Shown here one piece after another: positions 39,657 through 51,975 of a DNA stretch of 64,000 nucleotides. The DNA lies in NCBI RefSeq assembly GCF_032854445.1, contig NC_088299.1, positions 7,540,324 to 7,604,323 of the forward strand, written 5' to 3'. Position numbers and translations under genes: made by a program. The DNA comes from Liolophura sinensis (taxonomy: Eukaryota > Mollusca > Polyplacophora > Chitonida > Chitonidae). The notes below the pieces were generated by a model that made no database searches, was not told the origin of the DNA, and worked only from the letters and a program-made list of their open reading frames with translations. How positions within the stretch are numbered: the stretch's first letter is position 1; each line of letters starts with the position of its first letter.

Positions 39657-40181
39657 TCAGTGGATAGCGTATAGGAATGAATAGTCGTCTGAAGGATCTT
39701 CTCCGAAATGGAACTGTACAATCGCATGTTTCATCTCTTCTCGACTGATCCGTCCATCTCCGTCCGTGTCCAAGCGATGAAATGTGGACTGGATGACGCT
39801 CTCGTCCGCCAACCCTCTGTTTTTATTGTACTCGCGCCATTGTTTTAAGCTGATAGTACTATCGTGATCGCTGTCAAGGCTATCGAAGTAAAGCCTGGCA
39901 ACCGACGGGATTGCAGTTTCCGCAAACCAGGTTTTCTTGTTTACCTCTTGATGTACAGTGAGCCACTGATCATCCACAGTGAGGTTGATGACGTCACAAA
40001 GTCTGCCCCAAACATTATTATAGACCACTGTCCGATCTTCTCCTAGTTCCTTCTTCCCGTTGCTGATGAGTTTCTTAGGGTAATGCATAACCTCTTCAAT
40101 ATCTAGAATCCCGTCTTTGTTAACATCCATATAGTTGAACAATATTTCAAGTTTCTTTTTCTTGTACGATGCAATGCTAGT
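39657..40181 (-). CDS. secreted-type EF-hand protein, copy B (main exon)
   Basis: One clear exon, 40181-39657, 174 residues plus stop, after the acceptor atttttgcag. It starts TSIASYKKKK and is a close paralogue of copy A (I estimate about 80 percent identity), with six residues missing near the degenerate second hand (NLTVDDQW against NLPRDTASLTKDQW). Loops 1 and 4 are canonical. Loop 3 reads DSDHDSTISLKQ: the near-invariant glycine at loop position 6 is replaced by serine, which should weaken calcium binding there. I see no first exon equivalent to copy A's. The best candidate is an ATG at 41785 (MKMYQSITFFVF), which would need a GC donor (AAG|gcaagt near 41699), so this copy may be 5'-incomplete or use an unrecognised start. 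Confidence 0.68.
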   Translation of the reverse strand, partial: TSIASYKKKKLEILFNYMDVNKDGILDIEEVMHYPKKLISNGKKELGEDRTVVYNNVWGRLCDVINLTVDDQWLTVHQEVNKKTWFAETAIPSVARLYFDSLDSDHDSTISLKQWREYNKNRGLADESVIQSTFHRLDTDGDGRISREEMKHAIVQFHFGEDPSDDYSFLYAIH

Positions 40182-41073
40182 CTGCAAAAATATGCAACAA
40201 ATGAAGTGTATATTTTGATCTGAAGCCTGTGTAAAATAGACTATTCCTGTAGGTAGCGGTTGAAACTTTTCACCCCGGGGTCGAATCACCATTTAACTTT
40301 CTCAGCACAGGGATAGCGATTTTGTATACTTTGAGTACAAATTGCATCAAAGCGGATAAACAACGTATGCAGCATGTGATTCTGAATTGAGTGTTGCAGC
40401 CAAGAGAGTTATAGGGTGAATTCTGATTGAAAGTCTGGGAGGTCGGTGTGAAGGGCAATTTTCTCGGCCTATCTTTCAACAGAATAGACGCCTCAATCCG
40501 CATGAAGATCCAGGCGTCAATTAGCTCAGATAATTCTTTTACCCAACTTCGGGCAAGGGAAATGTACTAATGTCAATAAAACTGATGCCGGGCGTTGATC
40601 AAAAAAGTCATGGCAGAAATATATGAAAATTAAATCGATCAGAATCATTATAACACTTTTATTTACGACAGGTGGGGGCCCGATATTACATGTTAGGAAA
40701 AAATCTGAGCTGTACTTGTAAGTTCAGAAAAGTATATATATATACTTTGGATTGGTGTTTTACGCCGTATATATATACTGTGTCTGTAAGTTTACTCCAC
40801 TGTTTGTTGAAGACAGTTTGATTAGTCTCGCCATGCAAGAAATTAAGCTGTTTAATATATATCCAGTTGACCACAATCACTGATTTTATTTAATCTACGT
40901 GTACTCTACCTGGATGGCTCAAAGCATTCAGTCTAGGAAAATACATGCATGCCAAAGTCGGAATCATACAAAGACAACAAGTCAACAGTTTTGGGAATTG
41001 GCTTATTGATTCGGAACTTCGGAATGTTTGTTTCTACGCATAGATTCAGATAAAATGACGCTCGTTTGCATTT

Positions 41074-41200
41074 ACACTAAAAAATTTAATCTGTTAATAA
41101 CAAACAGAAAATCTGTTGTCTGAGTGTTGTTAGATTGTATTCTGTTATTGCATCAGATTGTGCTGTTAAATATAACTCACATATTTCATCAATTCAAGAG
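41074..41200. mobile_element. MITE-2, left half
   Basis: ACACTAAAAAATTTAATCTG and CAGAAAATCTGTTGTCTGAG match the left half of 60240-60442. The right half is missing and an AT microsatellite follows. Confidence 0.55.
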
Positions 41201-41231
41201 TTCACTCACTCATCACCTGAGTTGTCGTCGG

Positions 41232-41234
<3 letters not shown>

Positions 41235-41311
<77 letters not shown>
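41235..41311. repeat. (AT)n microsatellite
   Basis: Pure AT, about 38 units. Confidence 0.97.
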
Positions 41312-41314
<3 letters not shown>

Positions 41315-41557
41315 TGTAGTGTAGTTTTTCACGTGACAGTGCTTCAGTGGTGTTACTGAAAAATCTAGGTTTACATTTTCAATTCCTGAAAAAAAAAAAA
41401 ACCCCTGAACACTTAATCACGACATTCTGCCAAGTAATCTGTGTTTGGATTCTTAGCATAGAGAGTAGAGAAATCTCAAGTGGATACATTAAGCTACACC
41501 AACGTGTTGCTTGGGAATACGGCCTGATATGAAGACATTGCGGAAATTTGGTTTGAA

Positions 41558-41785
41558 TTAATACCTGTACTTCAGCTGTATGCTCATAGTTGCTTTACCG
41601 TTGTTCGACCAGCAGATCACCAAGACCGACGTCACTGCAGATACGACGAGAAGAATAACACAATGCCCGACTGGTTGAGCTGAGAGAAAAATACTTGCCT
41701 TAGATGATGTTGTTGTCAGCTGCTGAATCATTAGAACTCTTTCAAAATTGAAGACAAAAAAAGTTATCGACTGGTACATTTTCAT
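41558..41785 (-). CDS. short frame with one hydrophobic segment, doubtful
   Basis: A 75-codon minus-strand frame contains a strongly hydrophobic run (CVILLVVSAVTSVLVICW) and a GT donor-like site just after it (AACG|gtaaag, phase 1). It could be a signal-anchor exon of an unknown gene, or hold the missing first exon of EF-hand copy B in its upstream half. No homologue recognised; likely non-coding. Confidence 0.15.
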   Translation of the reverse strand: MKMYQSITFFVFNFERVLMIQQLTTTSSKASIFLSAQPVGHCVILLVVSAVTSVLVICWSNNGKATMSIQLKYRY

Positions 41786-42306
41786 CGAGCGTTGATATCT
41801 GCAGGTTTACAGGTATAATATCGGCTGACATGTGCCTTCTTGAATCCGCAGATATACAGAAAAATTCTCCAATGCTGATTGGCGAATATGGTAGCTTAAC
41901 CAAGGCGGATTGACCATCACTGGCCTAGAATTTTCTCTGAATTAGGATAAGAATATATGGTACAATGTGTGTGCTAAAATGTCAAATTCTTCGGGTTAAA
42001 CGCTTTGAGTTGTTGAGGACCCGCATGGTGTTTACAAGAGAATGACAGGAACAATACTTAATCCACACTTTTGGATAGCGATCTCTTCAATAAGGTAGAT
42101 TAATGTAGTTGTGCATTTCTTTGAACCTATGATAAAGTGGGTATTATCCAGTTTAGTGTGAGATTTCGTTTTAAATTGATGTTCACTGTGAGGAGTTGGT
42201 ATTGGATGCGGACGTCATGGTTGGGTAGACATGTTAGAGTAGCGCAGAACATTTGGAGCGTGACGACCGCATCATGTAAAACAGACATAACATACATGTT
42301 CCATTA

Positions 42307-42325
42307 GATAGATAGATAGATAGAG
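42307..42325. repeat. (GATA)n microsatellite
   Basis: Short GATA run; A-rich sequence follows at 42352-42400. Confidence 0.8.
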
Positions 42326-42605
42326 CTTTATTTCAGACTGAATTGTCCATATAAAAAAAAGATAAACACACACAAAGAAAAAAAAAACAAAAAAAAAAAC
42401 TAATGACTAAGACTAATGTATGTTCTTTTTTTGTTTTCGTTCTTTAGGTGTTATCCCTATTAAAAGAAGAAAACACCACAGAAGACACCTGGAACAGCCT
42501 GGCTTTCTCCTTGCACTGTTATCCAGTAAACTAGACGTATCTCAGTGTAAGAGAATGTATGTTTATGAGTATTTTATTAAGAGAGGCTCTATGTTTGTTA
42601 AATAG

Positions 42606-42635
42606 CCCCCCCCCTCCTCCCCCCCCCCCCCCCCC
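42606..42635. repeat. poly-C tract
   Basis: C run broken by TCCT, able to form strong G-rich structures on the other strand. Confidence 0.9.
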
Positions 42636-43472
42636 ATCCTGAGTGCATTCATCGGCAGTGTATATTGTTTTAGGTCCTCTACAAGAATTTGACACTTAAA
42701 ATTCTTGCGAATGGAGACTGTAGTAATAGGAGTATTGTCCGCTGGAATAATTTTCTTCAAAGGTCATTAAGTATCTACTGCACAGTGGCATCGGCATCCT
42801 TCAGAACCTGTTTGGGCATAAGCAGAGCCTTAATCAATACACATGACGGATGATTGCTAAAAGAAGATTCTTTTTCTCAAGCTCGAGCCAGTCTTTAAGT
42901 ACTGAAGGATGTACTGAAGTGGCGACAGGAATTTTTTTCAAACTGTACTCTGTTCTCTATTTTTGGGACACATAACAAAGAGACTACATAGGTCACTCAT
43001 CTAAAGGCCTTATCAGTATTCAGGGTCACAAATATCATCTGCACAACTTCGCAAAACTAAAGCAACTCATGGTGCGAATATGCAGGAGAATAATTTTACA
43101 ACAAATATTTTATTTTGAAGTTCCACAAAATAAACCATCTGCCGAAATGTAATCTTTGATGAGAGTTTTCGGTTATAAGCTGAAATTTGGCAAACATCTT
43201 CAAGATGGGTATACAAGTTTAATATAATCACCCAGTTATCATGTAGAATACAGGTCCCAAATTCCCATACAAGAAACAAACCAAAGCGAGAATTAACAGC
43301 ATTAACAGGCTGATCAGAAGTAAGAAGAGGCATGTTATTAATTGTCGATGCCCTATCTTCGAATCTTCGAATACCTAGATTCAAGGCGTAAAATCAACAA
43401 GGCATTGTTGCTATACTACATGGTGTAAATACACATACCATTATTAATAAAACACGTCTTCAAAAGCGAACA

Positions 43473-43740
43473 GGGGGCATCCGTGGCTCAGCTGGTTAGC
43501 GCGCTAGCGCAGCGTAATGGCAACATGAGCATATCATCAATGCGGCCGCTGTGAGTTCAAGTACAGCTCATGCTGGCTTTCTCTCCGACCGTACCTGGGA
43601 AAGTCTGGCATCAACCTGCGGATGGTCGTGGGTTGCCCCCGGGCTCTAAATGGTTTCCGCCCACCATAAAGCTGGCCGCCGTCGTATAAGTGAAATATTC
43701 TTGAGTTCGGCGTAAAACACCAGTCAAATAAATAAATCAA
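43473..43740 (+). mobile_element. SINE A, best full-length copy
   Basis: Head GTGGCTCAGCTGGTTAGCGC (A box), GTGAGTTCAAG (B box), then the body, ATATTCTTGAGTTCGGCG and an AATAAATAAA tail. This is the reference for the other copies. Confidence 0.92.
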
Positions 43741-44247
43741 AACAATGTAGTCTTGCAACGATGGCCACTCAACCGAGCCAGTGATGTTGTAAAATTCCGG
43801 GTCAAATCTTTTTAGCCCAGCGGAATAATTCTTTACTGAAACCTTGGCACTTTGCTTACATCTCAAAAGTGAATGTAACGTGGAAGGGCTGGTCGAACGT
43901 TAAATTCTCCCCTCATGAATTTTTTCATGACAAGGTTGTCTGCAAAAGCTGTGTTGTTTGGTAAGAAAATAACTGCTTCGGTAAGATAGTGCACTTCTGG
44001 CTGTGTTAAGAGCACTGTACCCTACACAACCGTCATGCTAAAAATGTCAGCAATAAACAGATGTTCTAATGACTAAACAAATAAAATCGAGATGATATTA
44101 TTATATACGCAAGTTTGTAGCTACCTGTTTCAAATAAAGCGTTTTCATATATGAACAGTAAAAATTGGAAATATGAATATTTGTATTAACATCTAAATTA
44201 CTATACCCGAATAGTAAAAGTGTCGCAGTTAGATCTTATAAATAATT

Positions 44248-44290
44248 TATATTCTTGACCACGGCGTAAAACACAAATCAAATAAATAAC
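44248..44290 (+). mobile_element. SINE A tail fragment
   Basis: ATTCTTGACCACGGCGTAAA and an AAATAA tail. Confidence 0.65.
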
Positions 44291-44574
44291 CATCTAGGTA
44301 GGTCATTAATGTACGTTTGAAATAACAGAGGATCGACGACTGAATCCTGTGGCACGCGGGCATCTCAGATTGTTCTCCACTGATAACAACACGTTGGTTC
44401 GTGTCGGACAAGTAATCTTCGAACAAATCAAGAGGATTACCAGTTATTTCAAAGATCTGTAATTTTGACAAGCAAGAGGTAACATCCAGGATGGTCTTCT
44501 TTTTAACCTCAACCTTTGCCTTTTCACACAAAAGCATTCTTGATGGAAACAGCTTTGATTCTAGTGGCGTTCTT

Positions 44575-44931
44575 ACACAACCCTTAATCAGTTACCTTTT
44601 GTCATCAAAACAGTTCTACTGTGCCATGTGAATGGTGAAAAATGTTAGGCAACCTTTGTTGAAATTGACTTACTGATCACCTCTCTCACCTTTTCCCGGA
44701 GTCACATCTTTAGTTTAGAAACTTCTCCAGTTCACAAAACATTCAGATTCTCAATTTTCTCTTTCATTTGCCTACTCTAAATTACTTTTTATGACAATTT
44801 TTTACAGACGTCCATGTTATACCGAATGGGATCAAAAATAGTAGCCTAACATTTTTTGACTGGTCACATGATACAGTTGGACTTTTCCTACCTTCAACGA
44901 TAAAAGAGTTCGCGAACTCAAAACTTCCCTA
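44575..44931. mobile_element. MITE-1, copy 2, uninterrupted
   Basis: Shares TGAATGGTGAAAAATGTTAG, CTAAATTACTTTT and ACGATAAAAGAG with copies 1 and 3. The inverted ends are still visible. Confidence 0.65.
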
Positions 44932-45236
44932 TTGTCACTCTCTGAATTGTTACATTCACGAACCTGGAAGTCGGTCTTGTCACCTGCGGTGTCCTCAAAG
45001 TGTCAAAGCTGTACGCCACAAAAAGGGGCCCTATGATAAAGTAATACTGAATTCACCCCACATGATCATGCGAAAATAATCACGAATAACCAGGTAACAT
45101 GAACTCCGATTTGTTTGTAGCGTACAGCTTTGGCATTTTGAGGAGAATACACTTAAAAAGGCCAAGTTCCGGGTTATTAAATGGAAGAGCAAAGGTCTGC
45201 ATTCCTTAAATCAAAGCTGAGAGCTGAGAAGATGAT

Positions 45237-45481
45237 TCATTTATTTGTTTAATTGGTGTTTTACGCCGTACTCAAGAATACTTATCCGACGGCGGCCAGC
45301 ATTATGGTTGGAGGAAACCGGACAGAGGCACAACCATACGCAGATTGCTGGCAGACCTTCCCATGTACGGCTGGGGAGGAAGCCAGCATGAGCTGGACTT
45401 GAAGCCACAGCGACCGTGTTGGTGGGCGGCTTCTGGGTCTATGTGCCGCGTTGGCATGCTACCCACTTACGGAGGCCTCAG
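45237..45481 (-). mobile_element. SINE A, full length
   Basis: Tail TTTATTTGTTTAATTGGTGT to the head CCACTTACGGAGGCCTC. Confidence 0.88.
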
Positions 45482-45766
45482 GAAGAAATAAACAGATCTC
45501 AGATCTATGTCTAGTGTTATTCTTTTTTCTAGCATTTGACTGATTAAATCTAGACTAAAATTTAGTTTATATTTTCCTTCCGCAGATATGTTTTATTAGT
45601 GTTTGATAAATTGTTTATCTGATCACAGATATTAAACATTGGCCTGTTGCTCACTTTTTGCCTTCTGCGTACGTTATACCCTGCACTGTAATTCAGTTGA
45701 GCGTTCTAGAGGCTTCGGTGTTTATGAGTTTAGTGTCATTGTACATGAAGTATACACTCTGGAAAT

Positions 45767-46560
45767 ATGTATTGGTGTTGTAAACATGTTTACGATCAAA
45801 CCATCCAGAATTTTCTTTTACGTTAGTCTATAAATGTGAGCGACGGGGTTGTGAAGCTCGCCGTCATTTATTCAAGTCCAGTTGAGAGCAGTTATTTACT
45901 CTGGTGCATTTGAGAGCAGACATATTTACTGTAATTCACTTTGAAGGATTTTACCGGATTTGGAGATATCGGCTTTCGCGCCATTTGACATTCGTCATTT
46001 GTATTTCATTATTTGTACGTTGCACTTTTTGATCTTGTGTTTCGCCACTGGCCATTTTTTGAGACATTATTTTGGAGCTTGCATCGCTCATGGTCTCTTT
46101 GTGCGATTACATAGTTTCACCCCAGTTTAGCCTGAAAGTGACTTTGAGTATATTTCCTAGGAAACACACATGGCCTGCGTGGCATCACGGCAGCTACTGT
46201 CAACCCGTCCGTCCTGAGAAGTTAACCTTCCCAGGCAGTTGAGGACAAACCCTTCAGCGTGGTGTGCCCACTACAGCTTATCACTTGTCACTGTCATCCG
46301 TCGATTGAGGAATTCCCCCTAACTGTGGATTCTATATTTACGTGGACTGACTCGCCTTTGAAAGCCGGAATATTCCATGCGGATTTGGACGCTGTCATCA
46401 GTAAAAGACTATATATGCTTGTAATTATTTGTATTATTTTGTATATTCTTATCAGTTGTATTATTTGTGTTTCTTTGTTTGATCTTGTGTAGGGTCTATT
46501 GCTGATCTGAGAGTTAAACAAACCAGTTGCTTCTCATCTTTTCTCTCCGATAGCGGTACT
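45767..46560. other. possible solo LTR, weak
   Basis: A TATAAA (45829-45834) is followed by a non-repetitive 700-bp block with no SINE features and an open frame with one hydrophobic run (46259-46492). No second copy, primer-binding site or TG...CA ends could be confirmed. Confidence 0.15.
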
Positions 46561-47218
46561 TCTTGATAGTTATAATGACTAGCTGGTTAAAATGTATACG
46601 AATGACCAAGGCTTTTTCATGCTTTTTTAACCTTGGTAATTCCTTTGGTTTGCTCTATTACTGTATATTATACAGCCAGGATCTAGGTCAAGTTAGTCCC
46701 ATGCAATTTGATCCTTGGGTAAAATAAAATGTGATCATTGGGTGAAATGAATAAACTTATTTCTATGTGACCTTTACGATGATGGATTAACGGATATAGG
46801 GGTGAGACAGGGGTAAGTTGAGCCAAGGGGTCAGATGAGCCACGCCCTCAACGTAAAACAAAAGAACTTTATATATGGTCAAAGACTTGTGCTGACGTTT
46901 TTGACCTAGTTACATAGTAGCATCTGTCAACATCACGGAAAATAAGGAACAAAATCAACTTTTTGCGACCAAAAGTGAATAATGTTGATCCACACAGCCA
47001 ACATATTTTTTTTTATTTTTCATCTTATACAAAACTAGTCAAATTAACTTTAGTACATAATGTCCTATGCATGCATTGATAAATGCCACTTAAATGAGCA
47101 TAGTTTGTATTTGACAAAATGGAGCATTGTGTACTTCCGATAACATTTTGTAAAAAGTGACTCATCTTAACCCGGTCTAACCCTAACGTATGTATTTGTA
47201 TTGTATTGTAACAGTACG

Positions 47219-47392
47219 ACCTCAGTACGGTAGTACCGTAGGTGGGTAGTACGGTAGGTAGGTAGGTAGTACGGTACGTAGTCCAGTAGGTAGTACGATA
47301 GGTAGGTAATACGATAGTACGGTAGGTAGTACGGTAGTGCGTTAGGTACTTCGGTAGAACGGTATGTATGTATGTATGTATGTATGTATGTA
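47219..47392. repeat. GTACGGTAGGTA-type tandem repeats and (GTAT)n
   Basis: Short irregular units, then a (TATG)n run next to a SINE C. Confidence 0.85.
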
Positions 47393-47700
47393 TGCTCGGG
47401 GTTTTACGTCGTACGTAACAGTTGTAGTCACATGAAGACAAAGAGCCATTAGGTGTGTGTACATATACTGTCTTCATGTGCCATGGCAAATCCATGCCAC
47501 CAAAGTGCTGCCGCGACTGAAGCATCACCTCACCCAGTCACATTATGCTGACACCTGGCCATCGAGTGCTGTTTCCTTGTTCTAACCTCTCAGTGTTGAG
47601 CTCCAAGACAGGAAGCAACAAGTACCATTTTAAAAGTTTTTACTATGACCCGAGCCTGATTTGATGCCAGGTCTGCCGACTTCGGATCCCAGTGCGGTGA
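47392..47700 (-). mobile_element. SINE C, one piece
   Basis: TTTTACGTCGTACGTAACAG end, CCAAAGTGCTGCCGCGACTG, and CTAACCTCTCAGTGTTGAGC. The tRNA-like head is degraded. Confidence 0.65.
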
Positions 47701-48057
47701 TGATGAAAACTTTATTAAGTTTATCTGACAGCCTGTTAATATCTCCAACTCTCATATTCATGCCTTGTTTCACGACATATGTGACTTACTACCTATGTTT
47801 GAATGTGAACTGCTGCATAAAGACATTTACCTATGATATCATGATGCTGAGGTGCGTACTGATATCACAGTTCATAAACAGTTAGATTCCTAGCAATGTG
47901 GTAGATCTTCATCAACTGACCAACAGCGGAGAGTTAATCTCGTCCACGGGTTAGAACCAGTTTAGAGGAAGCACACCACCTGACCAGAATTTTCTCCCCT
48001 ATTGCCTGTGACTCTTACCTGATGGCGAGTCTGAGTTTCTTACCTCCTTGTATTTTT

Positions 48058-48412
48058 CCCGTCCCCGATAGATCGGTTCGTAGAGCGTCTGCTTCGGGAG
48101 CCGTGGATCTAGGGTCAATCATGTGTCGGGTCACACCTAAAACTTTAAAAGAGGAAGTTGTAACTTCCTCGCTTAGCGTTCATCATTAAGGGAATAGTGC
48201 AACAACTGGTTGACCCGTATAGATTTCATCGCTCATGCAGGGTGTCTCACTTGCCTTCGGTAAGTCGTCTCCGTGAAGCAACACTAGACAAGCTAGCGGT
48301 GGAATCTGTCCTGCAACAAGGAGACACATTACATGTATATGCACCTTAAGGACACCTTCGTCGTCATATTACGGAAAAATTGTTAAGTACGACGTTAAAC
48401 CCCAAACACCCA
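48058..48412 (+). mobile_element. SINE B, full length
   Basis: Head GATCGGTTCGTAGAGCGTC and tail TTAAGTACGACGTTAAACCC. A SINE A tail remnant (GTGAAATACACCAATCAAA) follows to 48442. Confidence 0.88.
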
Positions 48413-48443
48413 CGGTGTACGGTGAAATACACCAATCAAACGC

Positions 48444-48513
<70 letters not shown>
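48444..48513. repeat. (AT)n microsatellite
   Basis: AT run with one CA break, between two oppositely oriented SINE B copies. Confidence 0.95.
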
Positions 48514-48514
<1 letters not shown>

Positions 48515-48682
48515 CTAAGTCTTGAACAGGGGATATAGCTAGCCGCATGTAGCGTGATCCCTTTCAAAGAATACTGATTGCTAGTGGGCAGTGAGAGCTG
48601 TGGTAGTTCTTGAGTGTTGGTGTGCGACTGTGGAACGCCAGTGTTCTGATGACATACATATATATAGGGAGGAGTAGGTTTC

Positions 48683-49012
48683 TGTGAGTGAGAGAGTGCT
48701 GGATGTTAACGTCATACTTAACAATTTTTCAGTCAAATGACGACGGAGTACTTAGAGTGCATGTGATCTGCCTCCTTGTTGCAGGACGGATTTCCACCAC
48801 TCTTTTATCTAGTGCTGCTTCCCTGAGATGACTACCGAATGAAAGTAAGCAGCCCCGCCCGAGCCATTATACTGATACGGGTTAACCAGTCGTTGCAGTA
48901 TCACCTTCATGCTGAACGCCAAGCGAGGAAGTTACAACTTCCTCTTTTAAGGTCTTAGGTGTGACTCTACCCAGGATTGACCCTAGATCTATCAACTGTG
49001 CTGTCGGGACCG
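48683..49012 (-). mobile_element. SINE B, full length, inverted to the previous one
   Basis: Tail GTTAACGTCATACTTAACAA to the head CAACTGTGCTGTCGGGACCG. Confidence 0.88.
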
Positions 49013-50109
49013 TTACATTTCCGTGCATGTTGACTCTTATATACATGCAGTCAATATTAAAATAATACACATTTGCTCACCTTCGTTTATATAGAGTCGC
49101 CATAGACCACTTAGATTATTGCACAATACTCTGTAAGTGGAATTCAAGGTATTTTTATCAAATAACTTCACCAAACTTTGTGTTTTGATATTTTTTTTTC
49201 TTATTATAGATCTATTATTTATATAGTCTCATCTTACTGAGAAAATATGCGATGATAAATATCAGCGTAAGTGCTTGTTAAAACTATTTTTTTTGTACAT
49301 ATGTGGAAACATGTGCATAAGTTAAACCTTGCGCCCTTATCCCACGGTATGACGTTTTCAAGTAATATGTAACTGGGCAGCGTTAAGCTTAGGACACGTG
49401 GGGCTTTGATCTCACTTTCCCTTTTCTGGCGTTTTGAACGGATTTGTATTTTCAGCTATTAATATCATTGATGCAAAGAATGGCACATGGGAAAGGGCTT
49501 GCTACACTAGCAGGTCGTGTCTCAGTTTGCTCAGGCAGTCTGACAACCAAACCTGAAACAAGGCATGATTCTTTAAACACAATTTTCGTTTAAGAGGGTA
49601 CCTTAGCAGGGAAGTAAAGTTATTCTGGTTGTGTGTTTAACGCACTGAAGCCAGCAGTATGCTTTAGAAATTCGTAACATGACACTGGATTAATGGCCAT
49701 TACTAACTTGACAAAGTACCGGTACTTTAAGAATTCTGGTTTAAAGGCATATGTGTGATTCAACGGCTATAAAACCAGCTAAGTTTAGTATCTTGTTTTT
49801 GTGACCAAAAATCGAAACTATATATTTGCAGTCCGTTTGATTATTCAATTGTCTTGAGGTAATAGCAAATTTTTGCTTTAGGGTTAACCAGGATGTCTTT
49901 TTCCCTGTTGTGAAACCGGAACTCACATGTAAGCCTGCGCCGACTTCTCGATCTTTGTGGTCTACAGTCTTCTAGTGCAGGCGGCTCTTCTTTTTAGACT
50001 TGGTAAAGGGGGTGGGAGAGAGACATGGTGGTTTAAATGGTGGCAGGAAGACAGTTACCACATTTCAAACGCTCAGTCTAAATCACATTTCAAACTCGAG
50101 TAACTATTT

Positions 50110-50300
50110 AGTTCTAATACAAATGTATCTATATCTCAGTCGAGCATTACATATGTATCTCAGTAGAGATTTAATTGTGTATCTCGATCAAGCTTTACTT
50201 GTACATCTCAATCGAGCTTTACTTATGTATCTCAGTTGAAATTTAATTGTGTATCTCAGTCTATCTTTACTTGTGCATCTCAGTAGAGCTTTACCCCTGT
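50110..50300. repeat. 24-bp minisatellite, about 7 copies
   Basis: GTATCTCAGTAGAGMTTTA plus YTTGT units, seen as repeated peptides in an open frame here. Confidence 0.85.
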
Positions 50301-50879
50301 ATCAGTAAATACACTTAAAAGGTCACAGTAAACACAAGGTGAGGTTCATCAATGAAGTTCACCTCCCAGCGGTGTCTAATAGCATTAACTTACTACTCAG
50401 ATATAATATAACGAAACCTGAGATATGATTAGTTTTGTTACATGTTAACATAAATACGCATTGGACCAGTTCGGAGAACTGTTTGATGCAGAACGAGCAA
50501 ATAGTGCGTAATCAAGGGGCAAAACTCTTCGAGACATGTGTTGGTTACAGGCGTTTCGTGTATGGAGAATCTTAAGGCTGCTTATTATTCAATTTTTTCC
50601 CTTCATAATATAGTATATCCTATTATGATATGTTCCAAATGAGGAATTGCCAGTTTCAAATTTGAAAATGTCTTTCGATTTGTTAAATGTGAGACTTCAG
50701 TGTAGTATAGAAAACGTCGTTTTGACTTACAGTTGACAGGTTAAACTCTCTTATTCCACTTGTAATGATGACAAGCAGCCCTGTGTATCACTTATATGTG
50801 CTGGTTGACATTAAATTTAGTGGTAAATTGCTACGGAATCTGGATCCAGGATTGAACCTGATGGTCGTTTGTGTCTTTC

Positions 50880-50985
50880 GAGCTTTGCCCGGTTTCCTCC
50901 CGCCATGCTGGCCACCGTCGTATAAGTGAAATATTCTTGAGTACGGCGTAAATCACCAATAAAATAAATACATAAATAAATCTAG
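50880..50985 (+). mobile_element. SINE A 3' part
   Basis: GCCCGGTTTCCTCCCGCC to an (AAAT)n tail, well conserved. Confidence 0.85.
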
Positions 50986-51639
50986 GATTCCTTTAAAAGA
51001 TTCTTGACCATTAACAGATAGGACAGAAATGCCGAGTTGCGGAGGTGAGCCCATCTGAGTGCCTTTTAGTTATCAATTCAATGCTAAAGAATTATAAGCA
51101 ATTGGCCTGTGTACATGGCAGAGGTGTGATGATCTGAACATAAAGGAATAAAGGATTTAACATCAAAAGTATTTGTGAAATTGCCTGTAATAAAACGGTC
51201 CAAAACTATGAACTGTTTCGTTCCTCCCTTTAGTACGTCACCCACTAGTACAGAAACACTACAGCGTCACAGAAGAAAACGATGTGTTCTAAATACTACA
51301 ATTTGACCCGTTTTATAGCTCGTCCTGATCACACATTGGTTAATCTTCATGAAACAGGTCGTCTTGGTCCATGCGTGATAGAGAATGTGAGATGCATTCT
51401 GAGCGCCAATTTTCTGGCATTGCTAAGGTAACTGCTTTTTCTTGTCATCTGATATACTTAGGTCTCGATGTGCTGCAAATCCATCAAGCCAACTGGAGCT
51501 GTCTCTTTTTGGATGTCGTGATTAAGACATCTGTCTTCGGGAAAAGAGGATTTTTTTTACATGACACCAGTTTAATTCTGGGGTAATTTTTAAATTGATC
51601 TGCATTCATAAATTAAGACTCACGACAAGTAAACTATCG

Positions 51640-51975
51640 ATTTTGATGACTTCGTTATTAATATTGATGGATGAATAATCGATATAAATAATTATTTATT
51701 TAAATTATAAATACTAGTATCTATTTTTAGCCTGTGTAGCTGTTAGATAATTATTTCTCCTTCCTGACATATCGCAATAAGTTTTCAAGGTTTTCTTACA
51801 ACTGAGTTACACAAGAAAAACTTTCAATTTTTTACAGATATTAATACCTATAGTACATGTATCACTTACGCGGTAAATAAATTATTTATTGATATCAATA
51901 GATCATTTTTCGATATACGTAAAGCTATTATTGATATCGACAATGGATTAATCGATATCGATAATTGATCAGTCG
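51640..51975. repeat. cluster of ATCGATAT palindromes
   Basis: ATCGAT, GATATCGA and TTGATATC motifs recur in very AT-rich DNA. No unit length is constant. Confidence 0.4.

Larger units (their letters stand above)
39147..40730. repeat. tandem segmental duplication, right copy
   Basis: Second copy of the 36500-38330 unit in the same orientation. It ends before the region that carries the signal-peptide exon in the left copy. Confidence 0.8.

Noticed and set aside
43537-43866. 109-codon minus-strand frame
   Set aside because: Most of it is the reverse complement of a full-length SINE A. Several other frames (805-1255, 7431-7739, 11721-11939, 63278-63656) have the same origin.
46259-46492. 77-codon frame with a hydrophobic end
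   Set aside because: No homology recognised; hydrophobicity comes from TTGTATTATTT-rich DNA; possibly part of an LTR.
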